From assembly GCA_965277275.1 (NCBI GenBank), contig CBDICG010000002.1:682001-746000 (forward strand): a DNA stretch of 64,000 nucleotides, written 5' to 3'. Both the position numbers and the translations under genes were made by a program. Positions 18,113 through 26,349 of the stretch are shown here, piece after piece (the first letter of the stretch is position 1; each line of letters opens with the position of its first letter). A model generated the notes under the pieces. It was not told the DNA's origin. It saw only the letters and a list, made by a program, of their open reading frames with translations, and made no database searches. The stretch comes from HLUCCA09 sp965277275 (GTDB lineage: Bacteria; Pseudomonadota; Alphaproteobacteria; Rhodobacterales; Rhodobacteraceae).

Positions 18113-19480
18113 TCATGGCAAAAGCGGCGACCACGCCGCATCCGAGGCCGGGCCCGGTGTCGGAACGCGCCGCAGGTTTCGCCCCGACACATCGACGGAG
18201 TAGAGCGCGGGCTGCCCGGCCGCCCCGGCGCCTTGCCGGGTGAACATCAACACGCGACCATTGGGTGCCCATGTCGGCCCCTCGTCGAGGAACGATGCCG
18301 TCAGCAGTCGCTCCTCAGACCCATCCGTGCGCACCACGCCGATGTGGAAGCGTCCGCCCGCCTGCTTGGTGAACGCGATAAGGTCGCCCCGCGGCGACCA
18401 GACCGGCGTGCCGTACCGGCCGGAGCCGAAGCTGATACGCCGCGCTTCCCCGCCCCCCGCGGGCATCACGTAGAGCTGTGGGGTGCCGGAGCGGTCGCTC
18501 TCGAAAACGATCTGAGAGCCGTCCGGCGAGTACGAGGGCGAGGTTTCGATCGCAGGCGTGTCGGTCAGCCGGGTGGACGCGCCGCCCCCGAACGAGCGTG
18601 TGTAGAGATCCGTATTGCCGCCACGGGCCAGCGAGTAGACAACCGAGCGCCCGTTGGGCGCAAATCGGGGTGCAAAGGACATCGCGCCCGCATCCTCCGC
18701 CAAGACATCACGGCGCACGGTGTTGACGTCGAGCAGATGGAGCTGCGGAAAGCCGCTGGCATAGCTCGTATAGAGCACCCGGTCGCCCGTGGGCGAAAAG
18801 CGCGGCGACACGACGATCGTGCTGTCGTCGGTCAGGAACTGCACGTTCGCCCCGTCGTAATCCATGATCGCAAGCCGGAAGCGGCGCGCATCCTTTGGCC
18901 CGTCCTCGCTGACAAAGACGACCCGGCTGTCGAAATACCCGCTCTCGCCCGTGATCCGCGAGTAGACCTGGTCGGCCACCTTGTGGGCGATCCGGCGCCA
19001 GGCCTGGGTGGTCCCCCCCAGTTGCAGCCCCTGCCCCAGCTCCGTGCCTGCAAAAACGTCATAGAGGCGGAACTTCGCCGTGACGCGTCCGCTGGCATCG
19101 ACGTCCACGGCGCCGACGATCAGGGCCTGTGCATTGATCGCCTTCCAGTCCGCGAAGGCCACGGGCGCCCCGAAGGCCGAGACGCGGCTGATATGCGCGT
19201 CGCGCGGGATCTCGCGAAAGAGGCCCGTTCCCACGAGATCGGCGGCCACGACGCGCGTGATGTCCGCGGCCAACTGCTGCGCCGCCGGGCTCTCGGCCAC
19301 GAAAACCGGCGCTGCAAAGGGCAACGGCTCGACCACGCCCTCGGTGATCTCGATGCGCAGCGGCCCCGTCTGCGCCGGCGCAGGCGTGGCCAGCCAGACC
19401 ATGAGCAGGCCCAGGATCGCCATGCCGGAAAGCCCGAGCTTGGACAGAAGCGTGGTGAGCAGCAATCGAAGAACAAACAT
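18113..19480 (-). CDS. tolB: Tol-Pal periplasmic beta-propeller protein TolB
   Basis: A 455-residue periplasmic protein. The N-terminal signal peptide is long (about 37 residues, ending LATPAPAQT); internal methionines at 20 and 27 are alternative starts. A small alpha/beta domain is followed by WD-like propeller blades with typical motifs (SPTGDRVLYTSYA, SPSYSPDGSQIVFESDRSG, TPVWSPRGDLIAFTK). TolB binds Pal and TolA. The 5' side faces an unusual tandem repeat array that separates it from tolA by 421 bases. Confidence 0.96.
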   Translation of the reverse strand: MFVLRLLLTTLLSKLGLSGMAILGLLMVWLATPAPAQTGPLRIEITEGVVEPLPFAAPVFVAESPAAQQLAADITRVVAADLVGTGLFREIPRDAHISRVSAFGAPVAFADWKAINAQALIVGAVDVDASGRVTAKFRLYDVFAGTELGQGLQLGGTTQAWRRIAHKVADQVYSRITGESGYFDSRVVFVSEDGPKDARRFRLAIMDYDGANVQFLTDDSTIVVSPRFSPTGDRVLYTSYASGFPQLHLLDVNTVRRDVLAEDAGAMSFAPRFAPNGRSVVYSLARGGNTDLYTRSFGGGASTRLTDTPAIETSPSYSPDGSQIVFESDRSGTPQLYVMPAGGGEARRISFGSGRYGTPVWSPRGDLIAFTKQAGGRFHIGVVRTDGSEERLLTASFLDEGPTWAPNGRVLMFTRQGAGAAGQPALYSVDVSGRNLRRVPTPGPASDAAWSPLLP

Positions 19481-19520
19481 GGCGTCGCCTATCGGTTCAT
19501 GGAAAAGGGCAATTCAGAGC

Positions 19521-19577
19521 GGGTCGCTCCCCGGCGGACGGGGGAGGGCGGGTGGGCCGTTCGCCGGGGAGCGACCC
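19521..19577. repeat. 15-bp perfect inverted repeat before tolB
   Basis: GGGTCGCTCCCCGGC at 19521-19535 is the perfect complement of 19563-19577, with a 27-base loop. It lies about 40 bases upstream of the tolB start. The right arm recurs in each 96-bp repeat unit: it is identical at 19659-19673 and has one mismatch at 19755-19769 and 19851-19865. The single left arm therefore has four possible pairing partners in the tolA-tolB transcript. Confidence 0.8.
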
Positions 19578-19925
19578 CGACCGCTGGCCCGAAAGGCAAG
19601 GCAGGCGCGCCCCTCACCGGATCCGCATATCGGACGGAGGTGAACGGGCGGGCCACTCGCCGGGGAGCGACCCCGACCGCTGGCCCGAAAGGCAAGGCAG
19701 GCGCGCCCCTCACCGGATCCGCATATCGGACGGAGGTGAGCGGGCGGGCCGCTCGCCCGGGAGCGACCCCGACCGCTGGCCCAAAAGGCAAGGCAGGCGC
19801 GCCCCTCACCGGATCCGCATATCGGACGGAGGTGAGCGGGCAGGCCGCTCGCCAGGGAGCGACCCCGACCGCTGGCCCGAAAGGCAAGGCAGGCGCGCCC
19901 CTCACCGGATCCGCATATCGGACGG
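19535..19925. repeat. 96-bp tandem array (about 4 copies) between tolA and tolB
   Basis: Direct repeats with an exact 96-base period: full units start at 19571, 19667 and 19763, with a partial unit at 19859-19925 and a partial left copy from 19535. Units are nearly identical. The rightmost copy contains the last seven codons and stop of tolA (19902-19925), so the unit appears to be an amplified tolA 3' end plus spacer. Each full unit has complementary CTCACC/GGTGAG arms that can form a hairpin. Because 96 is a multiple of three, long open frames exist on both strands; I see no sign that they are translated. Confidence 0.93.
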
Positions 19926-20930
19926 GTTGAATACCATCTCGATCTCCTGCCATTGCGCGTATTTTTCCGCCGGAAGGTCATAGCCGTCGCGCTGGCAGCG
20001 CAACACGGCGCGGCGGGCAGACTGAAAGGCCGTGCGGATCGCGGTCTCGGAGCCGCCCGACGCCTCGATCATCTGCAACGATCCATCGACGACCTTGCCC
20101 TCGGGCGACATCGACATGCCCACGACGACGGTGACATTCGCCGCCTCCGAGCCCACATCGACCACCCAGCACGACTGCACCGCCAACCGCAGCGCGTCCC
20201 GCTCGCCCGTAGTCATCGGCGGCCCCGGATCTCCTGTCGGAGCACCTCCGCCTGCCAGCGCATCCGCCAACGCGCTCGCGACGGCAGCCTCCATGACATC
20301 CGGCTCTTCTTCGGGCGCCGCTTCCTCGGGCACCTCTGCAACGGGTTCCGGCTCCGGTTCCGGCCGGTCGGGGCGCGTCCGGGGCCGCGGCGTCGCCGTC
20401 GGTGCCAGCACGATCTCTTCGGCTCCGCCGGTTTCAGTCGCCTCGGTCACGATCCGTGTGGTCGCGGCCTCCGGAGCGGTCGCCTCGGGCGCCTCGACAG
20501 GCTCGGGCGTGGCCTCGGCCTCCACCGGCTCCGCGGCCTCCACCACCTCGGGCGCCTCAGCCACGTTCGGGTCCGGCCGATCCGCGGGGCGCGGCGCCAC
20601 ACGCGGCGCGGGCGTCGGGGTATCTCCCGGCGTCTCGGCCAGCTCGCGCGTCTCCGTCGGCGGCGGCGCCACGGGCTCCGGCACCGCATCGACTGGCGCG
20701 GCCTCCGCAGGCTCCGGCGCCTCCACCGGCGCGGTCTCCACAGGCATCGCCGGCTCCCCGGCGCCTGCTTGCTCCACAAGCGCCGCGAACTGATCGCCGG
20801 AGATCAGCGTGACCTCCGTCACCTCCATCGCCTCGTCGAAATCCGCGGAAAACCACCCCGACGCCAGGGCCCAGACCATGAGCGCACCATGGGCGCCGGC
20901 AGAGATCTTGAGCGCGGTGCGAAGCTCCAT
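19902..20930 (-). CDS. tolA: Tol-Pal energy-transducing protein TolA
   Basis: A 342-residue protein starting at the ATG at 20930, 4 bases beyond the tolR stop; an upstream GTG at 20945 that overlaps tolR is an alternative. One membrane helix lies near residues 10-27, followed by a very long proline/alanine/glutamate-rich periplasmic region (about 50-245), then a TonB/TolA-like C-terminal domain (about 250-342) with two cysteines likely to pair. It couples the proton-driven TolQR motor to Pal and TolB. Its last seven codons are embedded in the tandem array that follows. Confidence 0.9.
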   Translation of the reverse strand: MELRTALKISAGAHGALMVWALASGWFSADFDEAMEVTEVTLISGDQFAALVEQAGAGEPAMPVETAPVEAPEPAEAAPVDAVPEPVAPPPTETRELAETPGDTPTPAPRVAPRPADRPDPNVAEAPEVVEAAEPVEAEATPEPVEAPEATAPEAATTRIVTEATETGGAEEIVLAPTATPRPRTRPDRPEPEPEPVAEVPEEAAPEEEPDVMEAAVASALADALAGGGAPTGDPGPPMTTGERDALRLAVQSCWVVDVGSEAANVTVVVGMSMSPEGKVVDGSLQMIEASGGSETAIRTAFQSARRAVLRCQRDGYDLPAEKYAQWQEIEMVFNPSDMRIR

Positions 20931-20934
20931 TCCG

Positions 20935-21423
20935 TCACCCGTCACGCCCGTCCGGGGTGCCGTTCAGACGCGGACCACCCGTCTCCGTTACGAGCCCGAT
21001 GTTGGAGAACCCGCCCGCGTTCAGCGCGCCCATCACCTGCATCACCCGCTCATACGGGATCGCCCCGTCCGCGCGCAGGTAGATCGTGTCGTCGGAGCGC
21101 TCCGCCGCCACCGCCAGCAACCGGGGCACAAGATCGTCCTCCGGCACCTCCGTCGTCATGATCGCCACACCGCCCTCGGCGGTCAGGGTCACGGTCAGCG
21201 GCTCCTCCGTCTCGGTCGGCAGCGCCTCTGCCGCCGTGCGCGGCAGCTCCACCGGCACGCCGACCGTCATCAGCGGCGCGGCCACCATGAAGATGATCAG
21301 CAAGACCAGCATCACGTCCACGAAGGGCGTGACGTTGATCTCCGACATCGGTTGCGCGCGGCGGCGGCGCTTGCGGCGGCTCGACACCGGCCCGCTGCCC
21401 TCTTTGATTACCGAGGCTGCCAT
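20935..21423 (-). CDS. tolR: Tol motor subunit TolR (ExbD family)
   Basis: A 162-residue ExbD/TolR protein with a single membrane helix at about residues 33-55 (VDVMLVLLIIFMVAAPL) carrying the conserved channel aspartate (D34 in NVTPFVDVML), followed by the periplasmic dimerisation domain. It works with TolQ as the proton channel that drives TolA. The gene starts 3 bases after tolQ. Confidence 0.96.
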   Translation of the reverse strand: MAASVIKEGSGPVSSRRKRRRRAQPMSEINVTPFVDVMLVLLIIFMVAAPLMTVGVPVELPRTAAEALPTETEEPLTVTLTAEGGVAIMTTEVPEDDLVPRLLAVAAERSDDTIYLRADGAIPYERVMQVMGALNAGGFSNIGLVTETGGPRLNGTPDGRDG

Positions 21424-21426
21424 CGC

Positions 21427-22119
21427 TTACGCATCCAGCTGACGCGACAGGATCGTCGAGAATTCGTCGGCGAAGGCCTCGTAGCCTGCCACGATCCGAT
21501 CACTGTCCGAACTGAGCTTGTTGTAGGCAATCACTGCGGGAATGGCCGCCAGCAGCCCGAGCCCCGTGGCCAGCAGCGCCTCCGCGATCCCCGGCGCCAC
21601 GACAGCGAGGTTGGTGTTCTGGGCGATCGCGATCTGCTCGAAGGCGTGCTTGATCCCCCAGACCGTGCCGAAAAGGCCAACAAACGGTGCCGTGGACCCC
21701 ACGGTCGCCAGGAAGCCCAAACCGCCCGAAAGCGAGTCCGCTTCCCGGCTGATCGCCACGTCCATGGCGCGTTCGATCCGCGCCTGCGCGCCCGGGATCA
21801 GCGCGCCGTCCTCGCGATGCGAGCGGCGCCATTCCGTCATCCCCGCCGAAAACACGCGCTCGGCCGCGCATTTCGGGTTCTCGGCGATCTGGTCATAGAG
21901 CTCGTCCAGCGGCTCGCCAGACCAGAACGCCCGGTCGAACTCCGCCGCCGCCTTGCGCGCGGCGCGGTAGTTGATGACCTTCTGCAAGATGATCGCCCAA
22001 CCCCAGATGGATGCCACGACGAGCATCAGCATCACGATCTGAACAGTGAGCGTTGCGCGGGCAAAAAGCGCCCACATCGAAAAATCGATCTCCGCTGCCT
22101 GCGCGGCGAGTGGTTCCAT
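21427..22119 (-). CDS. tolQ: Tol motor subunit TolQ
   Basis: A 230-residue MotA/TolQ/ExbB-family membrane protein, started at the ATG at 22119 with AGGA upstream; the in-frame extension to 22164 lacks support. Three membrane helices are visible: near residues 20-42, and the conserved pair around 130-200 containing GLFGTVWGIKHAF and the alanine/glycine-rich SIAEALLATGLGLLAAIPAV-like stretch. It forms the stator of the Tol motor. First of the tightly packed tolQRA genes. Confidence 0.95.
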   Translation of the reverse strand: MEPLAAQAAEIDFSMWALFARATLTVQIVMLMLVVASIWGWAIILQKVINYRAARKAAAEFDRAFWSGEPLDELYDQIAENPKCAAERVFSAGMTEWRRSHREDGALIPGAQARIERAMDVAISREADSLSGGLGFLATVGSTAPFVGLFGTVWGIKHAFEQIAIAQNTNLAVVAPGIAEALLATGLGLLAAIPAVIAYNKLSSDSDRIVAGYEAFADEFSTILSRQLDA

Positions 22120-22266
22120 GGCCTGACTTTCCTGCTCTTGCACCCAGCATCTGACGGCGGGCATTTGTGCAGGACCTTAACGCTTTTGAAGGCCAATTAC
22201 CAACACGTTCGTGTATCGGCTGTTCCTTGCCGACGCTCCGTTCCGCGCCCCCGCGCACCGGGTGCG

Positions 22267-22662
22267 CTAACCGGCGGCCAATCGATCGCGCAAGTCCTTG
22301 GGAATGCGGGCCGCCCGGCCGTCCATCCGCATCGCGACCACGGTCACCCGCGCTGAAAAGAGCTCGTGCCCAGACGCGCCATCCAGAACCCGCTGCGCCA
22401 TGACGAACCGCGCGCCGCGCATCTCCGCAAGCTCCGTCTCCACGACCAACCGGTCGTCGAGCCGGGCGGGGCCCAGAAAGTCAGCCTCGATATGGCGCAC
22501 AGCAAAGATCAGGCCCGCGTCGCGCAACGCCATCTGATCGACCCCTTGCACACGCACCCAGTCAGACCGCCCCCGCTCGATGAACTTGAGGTAGTTCGCG
22601 TGGTAGACGATCCCGCCCATGTCGGTGTCTTCGTAATACACTGTGACGGGGAGCCGGTGCAT
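22267..22662 (-). CDS. ybgC: Tol-Pal-associated acyl-CoA thioesterase YbgC
   Basis: A 131-residue hot-dog-fold thioesterase. The catalytic motif EDTDMGGIVYHANYLKF near the N-terminus contains the family aspartate. The ATG at 22662 has AGGTGG five bases upstream; an in-frame GTG nine bases earlier abuts the stop of the preceding gene. YbgC hydrolyses short-chain or ACP-linked acyl thioesters at the inner membrane and always accompanies tol genes. About 150 bases separate it from tolQ. Confidence 0.93.
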   Translation of the reverse strand: MHRLPVTVYYEDTDMGGIVYHANYLKFIERGRSDWVRVQGVDQMALRDAGLIFAVRHIEADFLGPARLDDRLVVETELAEMRGARFVMAQRVLDGASGHELFSARVTVVAMRMDGRAARIPKDLRDRLAAG

Positions 22663-22671
22663 CTGCGCCAC

Positions 22672-23004
22672 CTAGCCCCAATGGTCCCTGGTCTTCTCCG
22701 TCCAGCCCAGCGTCAGCCGATCTTCAGAGCGCAATACAGGCCGCTTCATCACGGCTGGATGTGCCGCAAGGAGCACTTCGGGCGCGCTTTCCTTCTCTGC
22801 GTCGCTCAAGCCGCGAAAGGTGGTCGAGCGCCGGTTGACGAGCGGGTCGCCAAACTCCGCAACGAAGCGCGCGAGGTCCTCCGGCGACAACGGTTCCGCC
22901 CGTACATCGCGAAAGCGCACCACGTGCCCCCCGGCCTCCAGCGCCTTCTGCGCTTTCCGGCAGGTATCGCAGGTCGGAATCCCATAAAGTGTGATGTCAG
23001 CCAT
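22672..23004 (-). CDS. ArsC/Spx-family protein (YffB-like)
   Basis: A 110-residue thioredoxin-fold protein with an N-terminal CDTC motif (GIPTCDTCRKAQKAL) and the ArsC-family block VNRRSTTFRGL plus MKRPVL. The set of arginines of true arsenate reductases is only partly evident, and YffB-type proteins of this size often lack arsenate reductase activity. It ends immediately before ybgC and is probably the first gene of that transcript. Upstream lies a tandem repeat array. Confidence 0.85.
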   Translation of the reverse strand: MADITLYGIPTCDTCRKAQKALEAGGHVVRFRDVRAEPLSPEDLARFVAEFGDPLVNRRSTTFRGLSDAEKESAPEVLLAAHPAVMKRPVLRSEDRLTLGWTEKTRDHWG

Positions 23005-23041
23005 GTCGCGCCCTCCGCCGGTCAGCGTTTCGGCGTTGCCC

Positions 23042-23575
23042 TACCAAGCGCCGCACGCGAATGCCACACGCACCCGCCCCAACCTTGACGCGCCCCACGA
23101 CCATCCCGCTCCGCGCCTCGGCCTGCCGCGTGCTCTTGGGCGCGTTGCGCGGTCGGGGGTGCCGCCTTGCCGCCAAGGCGTGAATAGCGGAAGGGCGGGG
23201 TACCAAGCATCCGCACAAACGCCCCACGCGAGCCCCGCTCACCCGCCCCCAACCTTGATGCGCACCATGACCATCCCGCTCCGCGCCTCGGCCTGCCGCG
23301 TACTCTTGGGCCGGAAGAGCTGTCGGGGTGCTGCCTAGCCGCCAAGGCATGAATAGCGGCAAGGCGGGGGACCAAGCGTCCGCACAAACGCCGCACGCGA
23401 GCCCCGCTCACCCGCCCCCAAACTTGACGCGCACCATGACCATCCCGCTCCGCGCCCCGGCCTGCCGCGTGCTCTTGGGCCGGAAGTGCTGTCCGGGTGC
23501 TGCCCAGCCGGTAAGATGTGCGTGGAGGTCAAGGCGAGATGACAATCGTCCGCACCCGCGCCGAGCGCGTCAGCC
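23042..23575. repeat. Tandem array of ~170 bp, three diverged copies
   Basis: The anchor CCATCCCGCTCCGCGCC recurs at 23101, 23271 and 23440, a spacing of 170 and 169 bases. The copy-start sequence ACCAAGCG/ATCCGCAC recurs near 23042, 23201 and 23370; copy 1 lacks about 11 bases. Copies differ at perhaps one base in ten, so the array is older than the 96-bp one. It fills the whole gap between the ArsC-like gene and the LysM-like gene. I see no convincing gene in it. Confidence 0.9.
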
Positions 23576-23579
23576 GCGC

Positions 23580-24722
23580 TCACACGACGCCCATCTTCAC
23601 AAGCACCGCCGCCGTCCCCTTGGGCGACGCCTGCTGATGCGTGCCCCTTGGCGGGATGAGGGGGCGCGGCGCCAATCCGTCCGACGAGATGTTCGTTGAA
23701 ACCGAGAGCGGCGTGTTGAAGGTCTGGACCGGCTTGCCCGCCTTCCGTGGCACGATCCGAAAGACCGCCTCCACGTTCATCATGAAGACCATCGCATGGT
23801 CCTTATGCGTCACCTCGCCCCCGTTCCCGGAGAGCCGCAGCTTCGGCCCGCCTGTCGTCAGCTTGAGCTGCCCCCCGAGTTGGAGCCGCTTTGCCTTCCG
23901 GTTCGTGAGCTTGACGTTCAGCGTCCCCCGCTTGTCCTCCGCCTGAAACTGGAACGCCATCGACATCACGTCGTCGAGCACCCGGCCCGCGTCCGTCAGG
24001 TACCGCTTGAAGTTGAAGTCGGGGCCCACTGTCCCTTTCTTCTGGACGAGAACGTTGCCTCGGAACCGCAGCGTCACCTCGATCGAGAAGTCATCCGTTG
24101 CCCAGCCCACCTTGCGCGAGGACGACCCGTCAACCGAGAGGTAGAGCGTCGGGTAAACGATGCGCACGGCCTTAGCGAAACACCCCTTGGGCGGCTTCAC
24201 ACGGGGCGGCATGTCCCAATCCGGCACCTCAAGCGTCGGCAGCACAACAGGAAATCCCGCCGGCACCTGCTGGCACCCGGAGCCGAGCCATTTGCTGTTC
24301 TCTTCCCAAACCGTGTTGCCATAGCACGCATGGCCATAGTGCCACTTCGCCATCGAGCGGATCGTCTCGCCGGATTTGATCACCCGCGTCACGCCACCCA
24401 CCCGGTTGAACTTGTACCTTGCGCGCACCTTCACGACAGGCGGCGCGCCCCTCGGATGGCTGACATCCTTGTCGACGACGTAGTTGCGATACTCGCCGCG
24501 CAGCTTTCCAAACGCCTTGTTGAGCGCGCGATTGAGCACGTTCATGACCTCGCGGCTATCCTCTGCCGGCCACGCGCCGCGGCCCGGATCCTCTTGCCCG
24601 AGGGAGTCCCAGGCCGCCACGCGGACAGGCTCGGCCCGGACGGCTTCGGTCAGAAGGTCGGTCAGGATCTCGGCGGTTCGTTTCTCGTGCTTCTTGCGAA
24701 GGTTATCGAGCTCCTGAGTCAC
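23580..24722 (-). CDS. Orphan protein with LysM-like domain
   Basis: A 380-residue protein, GTG start preceded by GGGGAAG. Residues about 112-166 resemble a LysM module: VIKSGETIRSMAKWHYG, then NTVWEENSKWL and PAGFPVVLP, the usual order of G-ET-, N and P-G-L-P positions. The N-terminus (1-80) is charged and helical, and the C-terminal half (190-350) is beta-rich with no recognised family. There is no signal peptide or membrane helix, so a cytoplasmic or phage-tail-like/injection-system-like location is possible. It is flanked on both sides by tandem arrays. Function unknown. Confidence 0.7.
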   Translation of the reverse strand: MTQELDNLRKKHEKRTAEILTDLLTEAVRAEPVRVAAWDSLGQEDPGRGAWPAEDSREVMNVLNRALNKAFGKLRGEYRNYVVDKDVSHPRGAPPVVKVRARYKFNRVGGVTRVIKSGETIRSMAKWHYGHACYGNTVWEENSKWLGSGCQQVPAGFPVVLPTLEVPDWDMPPRVKPPKGCFAKAVRIVYPTLYLSVDGSSSRKVGWATDDFSIEVTLRFRGNVLVQKKGTVGPDFNFKRYLTDAGRVLDDVMSMAFQFQAEDKRGTLNVKLTNRKAKRLQLGGQLKLTTGGPKLRLSGNGGEVTHKDHAMVFMMNVEAVFRIVPRKAGKPVQTFNTPLSVSTNISSDGLAPRPLIPPRGTHQQASPKGTAAVLVKMGVV

Positions 24723-24943
24723 GTCTTCCCCGCTTTGTGGTGCGTATCGAAGACCTTACCGCAATCAACCCGCCTCAACAGCCCCAATCCCACCCCGAAA
24801 ACAGCGCCGCCCCGGTTTCGCGGCGAAACCCGTTAACACTCTGGTAACAATTCTGAAATTCTGGTTCTGGGCGGACGTCTGGGCGCCGGACCGACCATGA
24901 CGGCATGCCCCCCCCCTTCCGCCACAAGCGACCCGCGAGCCGC

Positions 24944-25372
24944 GCCGTCGGCGGGCCGCGGTGCGGCGATCCGGCCGTTGGGTGGCGCGTTTTTTGGTGG
25001 CCAGGTCATTGCTCCGCTCGGGCTGCGCGCTGGTGGGGCACAATTGCCGGGCCGTGGCTGTGGGGGCGCTGGGGTGGGGTGCGGGCCGCACCATCGTCGG
25101 GCCGCGGTGCGGCGATCCGCCCGTTGGGTGGCGCGCTTAATGGTGGCCAGGTCATTGCTCCGCGCGTGCTGGGCGCTGGTGGGGCCCAATCGCCGGGCCG
25201 TGGGGGTGGGGGCGCTGGGGTGGCGTGCGAGCCGTGCCGTCGTCGGGCCGCGGTGCGGCGATCCGACCGTTGGGTGGCGCGCTTTATCGTGGCCAGGTCA
25301 TTGCTCCGCGCGTGCTGCGCGCTGGTGGAGCCCAATCGCCGGACCGTGGGGGCGGCCCGACGATGGCGCGGC
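24944..25372. repeat. 146-bp tandem array, three copies
   Basis: The anchor CCGCGGTGCGGCGATCC recurs at 24956, 25102 and 25248, an exact 146-base period. Each unit also holds GTGGCCAGGTCATTGCTCCG. Copies are about 90% alike by eye. The array ends just before the stop codon of the low-G+C nuclease gene, and an inverted piece of the unit (GCCCGACGATGGCG) closes it near 25357-25371. The array and its flank fill the 662-base gap between two minus-strand genes; no gene is apparent. Confidence 0.9.
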
Positions 25373-25384
25373 GGCCCAGCACCA

Positions 25385-26347
25385 CTACTCCGGGAGCGAG
25401 CACACTCGTATCAAAAATGCATCGGAGATCGGATCTGGCGCACCAGTTATTGATACAGCCACGACTTCTTCGGGTCGGCCGAAGTCAAGACGCACGTCAC
25501 CAAGTGAGATTGAATTTGGAGGGAGACGAAAACTGCTAAGGTCCAAATGCCAATGGTAGGAACTAGCAACTGAAACTAGATCGCCAGCACCCTCAGTAAA
25601 CGCGAAGTAATTTGCGATGCCAGCCTTCTGGGTTAACTCATTTTCGGCACTGTACACTTTCGCGGCAGCAAGCTGCCTCTGCAAAGAGCCAACTCTTCCT
25701 CTAGCAAAAATCGCTGCGTCAAACCCCTCGCAGCCATCTGTAACTTCTGCCACTTGACCAAAGCGAATCCGTGCTTTCATCTCGAACTCATCTGGGGCGT
25801 TATTTTTCCCAAACACTTTTGCGAGTTCTGCGTGCAGAGCTCCAGCCAATTCTCCTGAAGTCTTGATGCGCTCCAAGTACCGAGACACATCAGAGGGCGC
25901 TACGAAACTTGGAGCAATGGCAAGGTCGAACTGACGAAACGTCACAAACCGAAGGTCCAGCCTTACCTTAGCACCCCATTCTCGAATTTCGCGATCTGAT
26001 ATGTTTGAGACGCGACGAAGAAGAATGCCGTGAGATTCGGCTTTTTTCTTTGCGAGCCTTGTGAAACCGCTTGAGGATACTCCAATAATCAGATCACACT
26101 TCAGACTTTGCCTTCGCCCAATTAAATCCTCAATCCACTGTACATGTTGCGGGCGCATCCGATCCCGACATTCAACGAATGTAGTGAGGCCTCCTTTGGA
26201 AATCCTTATATCGACTTGTCGTTCATCTTCTGGAGAATCTGGATCGGGCACTCGGACGTCTCGTTCGACCAAGGCGCTGCCTCCCTCAGAAACTGCGAGG
26301 ATCCGGTGTATCAGCGCTTCAAATGGCTCTCCACTCCTCTCAGCCAT
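25385..26347 (-). CDS. Putative PD-(D/E)XK (Mrr-like) nuclease, horizontally acquired
   Basis: A 320-residue protein started at the ATG at 26347, two bases after the thyX stop; a longer frame into thyX is rejected. A restriction-endonuclease-like core is visible: E7-rich helix GEPFEALIHRIL, D46 in RQVDIRIS, and E59-x-R61 in TFVECRD, a variant of the D...ExK active site, followed by a helix with WIEDLIGRR. The remaining ~200 residues are not recognised. Two 60-base lines counted inside the gene (25561 and 25981) are 47-48% G+C, against 72% in a line of thyX, so recent transfer is likely. No methyltransferase partner is adjacent. Confidence 0.65.
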   Translation of the reverse strand: MAERSGEPFEALIHRILAVSEGGSALVERDVRVPDPDSPEDERQVDIRISKGGLTTFVECRDRMRPQHVQWIEDLIGRRQSLKCDLIIGVSSSGFTRLAKKKAESHGILLRRVSNISDREIREWGAKVRLDLRFVTFRQFDLAIAPSFVAPSDVSRYLERIKTSGELAGALHAELAKVFGKNNAPDEFEMKARIRFGQVAEVTDGCEGFDAAIFARGRVGSLQRQLAAAKVYSAENELTQKAGIANYFAFTEGAGDLVSVASSYHWHLDLSSFRLPPNSISLGDVRLDFGRPEEVVAVSITGAPDPISDAFLIRVCSLPE

Positions 26348-26349
26348 TC

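Noticed and set aside
19489..19983. Repeat proteins of ~150 codons on both strands of the 96-bp array (32-residue repeats)
   Set aside because: Open frames arise because the period is a multiple of three and the DNA is GC-rich; no ribosome-binding site or family. Left as noncoding unless peptides are found.
23022..23583. Arrays as possible CRISPR loci (this and the other four)
   Set aside because: Repeats are contiguous, without unique spacers between conserved repeats, and no cas genes are nearby.
25385..26347. A complete restriction-modification system around the Mrr-like nuclease
   Set aside because: The only methyltransferase in the window (54072) is a small-molecule type far away; no specificity or modification subunit adjoins the nuclease.
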